A stretch of DNA of 8,345 bases from Clostridia bacterium. Lineage in GTDB: Bacteria; Bacillota; Clostridia; Oscillospirales; Acutalibacteraceae. The position numbers and the translations under genes were made by a program. Shown here one piece after another: positions 1-5,339 of this stretch (position 1 is the stretch's first letter; every line of letters begins with the position of its first letter). Under the pieces are notes generated by a model. The model saw only the letters and a program-made list of their open reading frames with translations. It ran no database searches and had not been told where the DNA came from. The DNA lies in contig CAAFXD010000288.1 in NCBI GenBank assembly GCA_900766945.1, positions 1 to 8,345 of the forward strand, given 5' to 3'.

Positions 1-1763
1 AGACGAATATTGTGCGGCGTAATTTCGACCAATTCGTCTTCTTTAATAAACTCCATAGACTGTTCCAAACTGAGCACGGTATGCGGCACCAAACGCAATG
101 CATCGTCCGATCCCGAAGCACGGGTATTTGTCAAATGCTTTTGTTTACAGACATTGCAGACAATATCTTCATTTTTTGCGCACTCGCCGACAATCATCCC
201 TTCGTACACAGGTACGCCCGGTCCGACAAACAGTCTGCCGCGGTCTTGCGTATTGAACAGACCGTATGCACTCGTTTCGCCCGTTTCATGTACGACAATC
301 GAGCCGCGCTCGCGCGTTTGAATATCGCCTTTATAGGGCTCATACCCCGCAAACAGGTTATTCATAATCCCGTTGCCGTTGGTATCGGTCATAAACTCCG
401 AACGGTAACCGATAAGTCCCCGTGCGGGAATACGGAATTCCAAATGCGTCGAGCCGCCGTCACGCGTGCCCATATTTTCAAGTTCGCCGCGTCTTGAACC
501 TATTTTTTGCATCACCGCGCCGACATATTCCTCAGGTACTTCTACAATCAGCAATTCAATCGGTTCCAGCAGTTTTCCGTTCTCGGTTTTTGTAATCACT
601 TCCGGTCGGGAAACCTGAAATTCGTAATTTTCACGGCGCATGGTTTCAATCAAAATAGAAAGATGCAGTTCCCCGCGCCCCGAGACCTTAAAGCAATCGG
701 TGGAATCGGTTTCCTCCACGCGCATACTGACATTGGTTTCGACCTCTTTAAACAAGCGGTCGCGGATATTACGGGAGGTTACATATTTGCCGTCCTGCCC
801 GGCAAAGGGGCTGTCGTTGACCATAAAGTTCATGGAAATGGTCGGCTCGTCAATCTTGACAAACGGCAAAGGCTCCACACAGTCGGGCGCGCAAATTGTC
901 TCGCCGATATTTAAGTCGGCAATACCCGAAACACAAATCAAATCCCCGACTGCGGCTTCTTCCACTTCGACACGCTTTAAGCCCTCGAATTGATACAAAC
1001 GCGAAATTTTGACATTTTCCTGCGTGCCGTCGGTTTTGCAAAGTACAACCATATCGTTGCGGTGAATTCGACCGCGCTCCACACGGCCGATGCCGATACG
1101 CCCGATATAATCGTCATAATCCAGGCTCGAAAACAATACCTGCAACGGTGCATCAATATCGCCCTCGGGCGATTCGATGTTTTCGAGAATAGAGTCAAAC
1201 AACGGGCGCATATCCCCTTCGCGAACATTGGGGTCTAAGGAAGAATACCCATCCTTTGCCGAGGCGTACACCACGGGGAAATCAATTTGGTCCTCGTTTG
1301 CGCCGAGTTCGATAAACAAATCCAAAACCTCGTCAACCACTTCCGCAGGGCGTGCACCGGGGCGGTCGATTTTGTTGACAACCACAATGACTTTCTTTTC
1401 GAGTGCCAACGCCTTGCGTAAAACAAAGCGGGTTTGCGGCATACAGCCCTCAAACGCGTCAACCAGCAACAAAACGCCGTCCACCATTGTCAAAATACGC
1501 TCTACCTCGCCGCCGAAATCCGCGTGGCCGGGGGTATCCACTATATTGATTTTGACATCTTTATAATGTACTGACGTATTTTTCGATAAAATCGTAATGC
1601 CGCGCTCGCGTTCCAAATCGTTGGAGTCCATCACGCGCTCCTGCACAACTTCGTTGGAACGGAAAATACCGCTTTGCTTCAATAGCTCGTCCACAAGCGT
1701 GGTTTTGCCGTGGTCAACGTGCGCAATAATGGCAATATTTCGTAAATTTTCTCTACACTTCAA
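1..1763 (-). CDS. typA: Translational GTPase TypA/BipA (3' end cut by window edge)
   Basis: Ribosome-associated GTPase of the EF-G/LepA superfamily, known to act in ribosome assembly and stress or cold adaptation in the cytoplasm. About 587 residues are present; family members are about 605-615, so only the basic C-terminal tail is missing. Visible motifs: P-loop AHVDHGKTT (residues 14-22), switch I with RERGITI (52-58), G3 DTPGH (76-80), G4 NKID (130-133) and a later G5 SAK. After the G domain come the EF-G-like beta-barrel and alpha/beta domains (GRGELHLSILIETMRRE, then EPIELLIVEVPEEYVGAVM) and the TypA-specific C-terminal domain (ARGLIGYRSEFMTDTNG, then NIR at the edge). Start: I chose TTG at 1763 because AGGTG lies 6 nt upstream, giving MKCRENLRNIAII, which matches the usual short N-terminus. 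An in-frame GTG at 1772 would add three residues but overlaps that ribosome binding site. The gene is divergent from the glycoside hydrolase-like gene. Identity is certain; the start is less so. Confidence 0.97.
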   Translation of the reverse strand, partial: MKCRENLRNIAIIAHVDHGKTTLVDELLKQSGIFRSNEVVQERVMDSNDLERERGITILSKNTSVHYKDVKINIVDTPGHADFGGEVERILTMVDGVLLLVDAFEGCMPQTRFVLRKALALEKKVIVVVNKIDRPGARPAEVVDEVLDLFIELGANEDQIDFPVVYASAKDGYSSLDPNVREGDMRPLFDSILENIESPEGDIDAPLQVLFSSLDYDDYIGRIGIGRVERGRIHRNDMVVLCKTDGTQENVKISRLYQFEGLKRVEVEEAAVGDLICVSGIADLNIGETICAPDCVEPLPFVKIDEPTISMNFMVNDSPFAGQDGKYVTSRNIRDRLFKEVETNVSMRVEETDSTDCFKVSGRGELHLSILIETMRRENYEFQVSRPEVITKTENGKLLEPIELLIVEVPEEYVGAVMQKIGSRRGELENMGTRDGGSTHLEFRIPARGLIGYRSEFMTDTNGNGIMNNLFAGYEPYKGDIQTRERGSIVVHETGETSAYGLFNTQDRGRLFVGPGVPVYEGMIVGECAKNEDIVCNVCKQKHLTNTRASGSDDALRLVPHTVLSLEQSMEFIKEDELVEITPHNIR

Positions 1764-1769
1764 ACTATT

Positions 1770-1774
1770 CACCT
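1770..1774 (-). promoter_or_regulatory. Ribosome binding site deciding the typA TTG start
   Basis: Reads AGGTG on the minus strand, with 6 nt before the TTG at 1763-1761. The competing GTG start (1772-1770) is inside this motif and has no Shine-Dalgarno sequence at proper distance, so TTG is preferred. Confidence 0.6.
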
Positions 1775-1798
1775 TCACACAGAATTTCACAATTTGGT

Positions 1799-1827
1799 AT
1801 TTTACCACCATTTTCGTCAATTTACAA
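1799..1827 (-). promoter_or_regulatory. typA promoter (sigma-A type, extended -10)
   Basis: On the minus strand: -35 TTGTAA (1827-1822), a 17-nt spacer, and -10 TAAAAT (1804-1799) preceded by TGG, which makes an extended -10. The expected transcript start is near 1792, leaving a leader of about 29 nt before the TTG start. The -10 overlaps a short GGTA-N3-TACC inverted repeat (1796-1806). Assigned by consensus match only. Confidence 0.55.
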
Positions 1828-1848
1828 GCACACAAACGAACATATGCC

Positions 1849-1877
1849 TTTACAAATTGCGTGATTTTTTGTAAAAT
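1849..1877 (+). promoter_or_regulatory. Promoter of the DUF4091/GH123-like gene with overlapping inverted repeat
   Basis: -35 TTTACA (1849-1854), an exact 17-nt spacer, and -10 TAAAAT (1872-1877); the predicted start is near 1884, about 24 nt before the start codon. The perfect 8-bp inverted repeat TTTACAAA (1849-1856) / TTTGTAAA (1868-1875), with 11 nt between arms, covers both promoter boxes and could be an operator for a dimeric repressor. A third TTTACAA lies at 1821-1827, in the -35 area of the divergent typA promoter. Confidence 0.6.
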
Positions 1878-1895
1878 ATTCTCAAAACACAAAAT

Positions 1896-1901
1896 GAGGT
1901 G
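1896..1901 (+). promoter_or_regulatory. Ribosome binding site deciding the GH123-like TTG start
   Basis: GAGGTG followed by 6 nt and then TTG at 1908. The alternative GTG start at 1899 is the last part of this same motif, so it cannot use it as a ribosome binding site. Confidence 0.7.
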
Positions 1902-1907
1902 GCTGTT

Positions 1908-3548
1908 TTGGCAAATTCGCGTAGAGCTTTGCTTTGTTCTTCTTTGGAAAAGATTTTCCCTGAAACCGTTGCGATTGAGACGGAATTTACCGCATTTTCG
2001 ATGTTTAAAAATGAAAAAAAATCCTTTCAATTCGCTGTGGAAGCGAAAAAAGGCGAAACGATTTCTTTTTCCGTTATGTCTCCCCTGCAAAATGCGTTGC
2101 ACTTTTTCTATGTAAAAATGATACCGGCAGGTACAAATGCGCCGAAGGATGCCGATGATTATTTCATAGCAAAGGATAAGACTGCATACCCCGATTTGCT
2201 TTTGCCGTTGGTAGGAAATTCTTTTACGGCAGAGTATAACGGGTTGAACACCGTTTGGGCGGAAATACAATCCGATGCAGATTTACCTGTCGGACAGCAT
2301 GAGATACAAATTACCGTATGCGCCGACGGTAACGAAACAGCATTGCAGTTCACTGTGGAAGTGCTTGACGATATCTTGCCGAAGCAGGATTTAATTTATA
2401 CAAATTGGTTTCACACGGATTGCCTTGCGGAATATTACGGCGTGGAAGTCTTTTCAGATGACTATTGGCGCATCACGGAAAACTTTTTACGCCGCGCGTC
2501 AGAATACGGGATGAACTGTGTGCTCACCCCGCTGTTTACGCCGCCGCTTGATACAAAAATCGGCGGTGAGCGCCCGACCGTGCAGTTAGTGGATGTGACG
2601 GTGACGGGCAAAGATAGGTATTCTTTCAGCTTTGAAAATTTGGAAAAATGGCTCTCGATGTGTGACCGCTGTGGGATTGTATACTATGAAATGTCGCACC
2701 TGTTCACGCAATGGGGCGCACGGCACGCACCGAAAATTATGGCACAAAAAGACGGAGAGACCGTACAGATTTTCGGCTGGAATACCCGCGCCGCAGGAAA
2801 GCCTTACAAACGCTTTTTAGAACAGTTTTCCAAAGCAATTTTACAGTTTATTGATGAGAAAGGCATTCGGGAAAAATGCTTTTTCCACATTTCCGATGAG
2901 CCGAACAAAGGTATGCTGCGCACCTATAAAAAAGCAAGCAAAATTGTGCACGAATATTTTACCGATGTAAAAATCATCGACGCGCTTTCGGATTTCAAAT
3001 TATACGAAAAAGGGTTAGTGGAAACGCCTATTCCCGCCAACAACCGTATCGAGCCTTTTATCGGCAAAGTGCCCGAGCTTTGGACTTACTATTGCTGTGA
3101 GCAGGGTAAAGACAATGTTTCCAACCGCTTTTTTGCCATGCCGTCTGCGCGCAACCGCATTTTAGGCGTACAGCTTTATAAGTTTGATGTAAAGGGCTTT
3201 TTGCATTGGGGGTATAATTTCTATTTTCTGCAATACTCCAAAGGTTTAATAGACCCGTACAAAGTTACAGATGCGGGCGGCGCGTTTTATTCGGGTGACA
3301 GTTTTGTGGTCTACCCCGCAAAAGACGGCACGCCGTACAACTCCCTGCGATTAAATGTGTTTTATGATGCATTTCAGGATATGCTGGCCTTAAAACTTTT
3401 GGAAAGCAAAATCGGCAAAGAACAAACGCTGGCTGTTTTAGAAAAAGACTTGGAAAAGCCGATCACCTTTTCGGAATATCCGCACGGGGCAAAATGGATT
3501 TTAGAAACGCGCGAACGCGTAAACCGAGCAATTATAAACGCAGAATAA
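1908..3548 (+). CDS. DUF4091 / GH123-like glycoside hydrolase domain protein, cytoplasmic
   Basis: 546 residues from TTG (GTG at 1899 would give 549). The fold pattern is that of DUF4091 proteins, a family now linked to GH123 beta-N-acetylgalactosaminidases: an N-terminal beta-sandwich-like region (about 15-155), then a TIM-barrel-like catalytic region starting near IYTNWFHTDCLAEYYG (about 163-178), and a C-terminal part with the typical FLHWGYNFY and a late stretch (DSFVVYPAKDGTPYNSLRL) where family members align well. An adjacent Asp-Glu pair in FFHISDEP (D330, E331 from the TTG start) sits where GH123 enzymes carry their catalytic pair for substrate-assisted hydrolysis. The N-terminus (MANSRRALLCSS) shows no signal peptide or membrane helix, so the protein is probably cytoplasmic, unlike many GH123 enzymes. 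It is monocistronic, with its own promoter, and ends 6 nt before a strong palindrome. No transporter or other sugar gene is adjacent, so the substrate is unknown. Family placement is from memory of motifs; activity is inference. Confidence 0.82.
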   Translation: MANSRRALLCSSLEKIFPETVAIETEFTAFSMFKNEKKSFQFAVEAKKGETISFSVMSPLQNALHFFYVKMIPAGTNAPKDADDYFIAKDKTAYPDLLLPLVGNSFTAEYNGLNTVWAEIQSDADLPVGQHEIQITVCADGNETALQFTVEVLDDILPKQDLIYTNWFHTDCLAEYYGVEVFSDDYWRITENFLRRASEYGMNCVLTPLFTPPLDTKIGGERPTVQLVDVTVTGKDRYSFSFENLEKWLSMCDRCGIVYYEMSHLFTQWGARHAPKIMAQKDGETVQIFGWNTRAAGKPYKRFLEQFSKAILQFIDEKGIREKCFFHISDEPNKGMLRTYKKASKIVHEYFTDVKIIDALSDFKLYEKGLVETPIPANNRIEPFIGKVPELWTYYCCEQGKDNVSNRFFAMPSARNRILGVQLYKFDVKGFLHWGYNFYFLQYSKGLIDPYKVTDAGGAFYSGDSFVVYPAKDGTPYNSLRLNVFYDAFQDMLALKLLESKIGKEQTLAVLEKDLEKPITFSEYPHGAKWILETRERVNRAIINAE

Positions 3549-3554
3549 AGTTCA

Positions 3555-3580
3555 ACCCCTAAATCCGCGGATTTAGGGGT
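3555..3580. terminator. Palindromic terminator between convergent genes
   Basis: A perfect 26-bp palindrome centred on CCGCGG: an 11-bp stem (ACCCCTAAATC / GATTTAGGGGT) closing a CGCG tetraloop. On the plus strand it is followed by GATTTT; on the minus strand it is followed by a weaker CTTTATT. It lies 6 nt after the stop of the plus-strand gene and 19 nt after the stop of the minus-strand MIF-like gene, so it probably ends transcription from both sides. The U-tracts are short, so efficiency is uncertain. Confidence 0.75.
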
Positions 3581-3599
3581 GATTTTATGCAAATAAAGA

Positions 3600-3944
3600 T
3601 TAAAACAGATACCCGTCATAGCCCCAAGTATCTATAAACGAGAATTTCACATAGGTGCGATTTTGCGGCACGGAAAGCACACTTTCCAAAATTCTGCAAA
3701 TTTCGGCGGTCAGCGCCTCGCACGCGTTGCGCGGGGCTGACCCATACACACTCACCTCGCACATCGCCGTGGGCGCGGTTTGATTGCCTTTGAAATACAA
3801 ACGGCAACCGTCCTCGATATTCACCATCAAGTACCCTTCACTTTTCCTGGGCAACAGCGAAATGGTTTTACCGAGTTCGGTTTTGACGGTCTCAACTTGG
3901 CTGTCGGTTACTTTTTCGGATACTTTTACATTGATAAACGGCAT
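3600..3944 (-). CDS. MIF / tautomerase-superfamily protein (phenylpyruvate tautomerase-like)
   Basis: 114 residues, the usual length for the macrophage migration inhibitory factor (MIF) family. Pro2 follows the initiator Met (MPFINVKVS) and would become the N-terminal catalytic base after Met removal. K34 in PRKSEGYLMV aligns with the conserved active-site Lys of MIF (GKPPQYIAV). The C-terminal NRTYVKFSFIDTWGYDGYLF resembles the family's DRVYIxYxDM..xxGWNxxTF ending. The MIF CXXC redox motif is not kept: the matching stretch is TAMC, with only the second Cys (C62). Start: ATG at 3944 with AGGAGA 6 nt upstream; a longer reading frame to 4160 has no support. No signal peptide, so likely a cytoplasmic homotrimer. 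It is last in a same-strand gene series, 106 nt after the membrane protein gene, possibly with its own weak promoter. Physiological substrate unknown. Confidence 0.85.
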   Translation of the reverse strand: MPFINVKVSEKVTDSQVETVKTELGKTISLLPRKSEGYLMVNIEDGCRLYFKGNQTAPTAMCEVSVYGSAPRNACEALTAEICRILESVLSVPQNRTYVKFSFIDTWGYDGYLF

Positions 3945-3978
3945 AAAAATTCTCCTTTTTAAATATGAAACGATGTAG

Positions 3979-3998
3979 GGCGGGGGCTTGCACCCGCC
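3979..3998. repeat. GC-rich hairpin, probable dispersed intergenic repeat
   Basis: GGCGGG (3979-3984), an 8-nt loop, and CCCGCC (3993-3998), inside a longer GC-rich block flanked by AT-rich sequence in the gap before the MIF-like gene. On the plus strand GTTTTG follows, but no plus-strand gene ends here; on the minus strand no U-tract follows. A block of the form GTAGGGCGGGGGCTTGC resembles short palindromic repeats I recall between genes of gut Clostridia. Only one copy is in the window, so repeat status is inferred. In the minus-strand transcript it would form a hairpin in the leader of the MIF-like gene. Confidence 0.45.
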
Positions 3999-4011
3999 GT
4001 TTTGAATTTGC

Positions 4012-4039
4012 TCTATATGTTGGTCGCATACGCTGACAA
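4012..4039 (-). promoter_or_regulatory. Possible internal promoter before the MIF-like gene
   Basis: On the minus strand: TTGTCA (4039-4034), a 16-nt spacer, and TATAGA (4017-4012). If used, transcription would begin near 4005 and the leader would contain the GC-rich hairpin. The -35 matches 5 of 6 consensus bases and the -10 matches 4 of 6; this is a weak prediction. Confidence 0.3.
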
Positions 4040-4050
4040 AGAAAGGCAGT

Positions 4051-4461
4051 TTAGTACAACACCTTAGACAATATGTAGCAAATCCAAAGTGCAACCACAA
4101 AAAATCCTTCTGCGGGAATAGCAAGTTTTGTATATGGACATTTCCAGCCTTTATCCACACACAAAAAGATGGTTCTGGTGACGAAAACCGTGGTTGAAAA
4201 ATATAAACCGCCGACCAACGAATAGACAGGCGTGCCGAGTTTTAAGGTTAAATAGAGCAAAAACGCGCCGAGCGCAAACGAAATGCCGCCGTAATACACG
4301 CGAATTTCCGTTTTGCCGGCATTGTCGACGGGTTTCACCGAAAAACTTTCGGCATTTTTAATCGGGCTTACGATAAACACAATCGCCATACCGAAAAAAT
4401 AGCCGACCAAACCCAATACTGCGATACTTGCGGGGATATTTTGCAAAAACAGTTCTTTCAT
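4051..4461 (-). CDS. DUF4345-like four-helix membrane protein
   Basis: 136 residues with four hydrophobic segments at about 10-32, 57-74, 78-101 and 114-134. Features that recall DUF4345 proteins: a charged-then-glycine motif entering helix 2 (TEIRVYYGGISFALG, R54, G58, G59), an Arg and Asp near the end of helix 3 (TRTIFLCVDKG), and a Glu at the start of helix 4 (IPAEGFF, E118). Function of this family is unknown. No signal peptide apart from the first helix. Start: ATG at 4461, with GAGGA and a 6-nt spacer; this ATG overlaps the TGA of the upstream phosphatase-acetyltransferase gene by 4 nt (ATGA), a layout typical of translational coupling. It is therefore probably cotranscribed with polA and the fusion gene. 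Membrane location is well supported; the family name less so. Confidence 0.7.
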   Translation of the reverse strand: MKELFLQNIPASIAVLGLVGYFFGMAIVFIVSPIKNAESFSVKPVDNAGKTEIRVYYGGISFALGAFLLYLTLKLGTPVYSLVGGLYFSTTVFVTRTIFLCVDKGWKCPYTKLAIPAEGFFVVALWICYILSKVLY

Positions 4462-5336
4462 TTTGTATCCTCGTTTCTTTGGTTAAAATATTTTGTATAT
4501 ATCAACGCGTCCTCCTCGGGGTCACGGTAAAAGTGTTTGCGTTTTCCGACCGCCGCAAAGCCACATTTTTCATAAAGCGAAATTGCCGCTTGGTTGCCTT
4601 CGCGCACTTCTAAGGACACAAACTGTGCATTTTCCTGCTCGGAAACCGATAAAAGCACAGACAACAGCAGTTCACCAATCCCCTGTTTGCGGTATACAGG
4701 CAGTACCGCGATATTGGTGATATAAACTTCCCCTGCAATGTTGTTGGCACCGATATAGCCGAACACTTCGCCATCTTTAATTGCCGCAAAAAATCGTGCT
4801 GTCGGATTTTCGAGTTCTTCGCGGATGCCTTGTTCTGTCCACGGGTGCGCAAAACATTCGGTTTCAATACGGACAATACCGTCAACTTGTTCTTTCTGCA
4901 TTTTGACAATCGCATCAATGTCGAATACAAACCGAAAAACCGAAGGCATTTTTTCAAAAATTGCCCGGGCGCACACGGCGTACACACTTTCGTCGCCCAT
5001 AAACGGGTCGGGCACGCCCAAAACCATCAGCCGTTCGGCAGGTACATATGCACGCAACGCCGACGCGTGGGAGTCGGTCATACAGACAAAATAGGTGTTA
5101 TCCGTAAAATCATACGGCGTCAGCGTATTCGCACGGTGTGTAGAAATATCCGCGCCGAGCGCTTTTGCGGCTTTTACGGCATTCTCAGTCGGCGGATCGC
5201 CACAACAAGCCGCCAAGCCCGCGCTTTTCACCGTGATAAAATCCATATGCATATTATGAAGATACAGGCGAAATAATCCCTCCGCCATCGGGCTTCGGCA
5301 AGTATTGCCCGTACAAATAAAATATACTGTCTTCAT
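4458..5336 (-). CDS. Fused LMW protein (arginine) phosphatase - RimI N-acetyltransferase
   Basis: 292 residues in one uninterrupted frame with two full domains. Residues 1-137 are a low-molecular-weight phosphatase: the P-loop CTGNTCRS has catalytic C8 and R14, and the general acid is D110 in the PDPF loop. Thr12 of the loop matches the Thr that marks YwlE-type protein-arginine phosphatases (tyrosine-type members usually have Ile). Residues about 138-292 are a GNAT domain of the RimI type, which acetylates the N-terminal Ala of ribosomal protein S18: acetyl-CoA loop RKQGIG (216-221), with E243 (LEVREGNQAA) and Y255 (SLYEKCGF) at the spacing of the E. coli RimI catalytic pair E103/Y115, then EDALIY. 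The first RimI strand (DIDAIVKM) begins right after the last phosphatase helix, so there is almost no linker. ATG 5336 lies 3 nt after the polA stop, with AAGGG inside the polA end; the stop overlaps the next gene. Domain calls are solid; specificities are inferred. Confidence 0.9.
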   Translation of the reverse strand: MKTVYFICTGNTCRSPMAEGLFRLYLHNMHMDFITVKSAGLAACCGDPPTENAVKAAKALGADISTHRANTLTPYDFTDNTYFVCMTDSHASALRAYVPAERLMVLGVPDPFMGDESVYAVCARAIFEKMPSVFRFVFDIDAIVKMQKEQVDGIVRIETECFAHPWTEQGIREELENPTARFFAAIKDGEVFGYIGANNIAGEVYITNIAVLPVYRKQGIGELLLSVLLSVSEQENAQFVSLEVREGNQAAISLYEKCGFAAVGKRKHFYRDPEEDALIYTKYFNQRNEDTK

Positions 5337-5339
5337 TGC

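Noticed and set aside
12..1566. Several plus-strand open frames across typA
   Set aside because: They are antisense to a strongly conserved TypA sequence, have no recognisable domains and no convincing start signals.
1597..2115. 172-codon plus-strand frame over the typA start and the hydrolase start
   Set aside because: Composition is unlike a protein (runs of Phe, Lys and Cys), it spans a promoter region and it is out of frame with two well-supported genes.
3600..4160. Longer 186-residue version of the MIF-like protein
   Set aside because: The extra 72 residues cross the intergenic hairpin and overlap the membrane protein gene, whereas ATG at 3944 has a perfect ribosome binding site and puts Pro right after Met as the family requires.
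4458..4901. Internal ATG (M146) as start of a separate rimI gene
   Set aside because: It has no Shine-Dalgarno sequence upstream and would remove most of the first RimI strand (DIDAIVKM). The frame is continuous, so a true fusion fits better.
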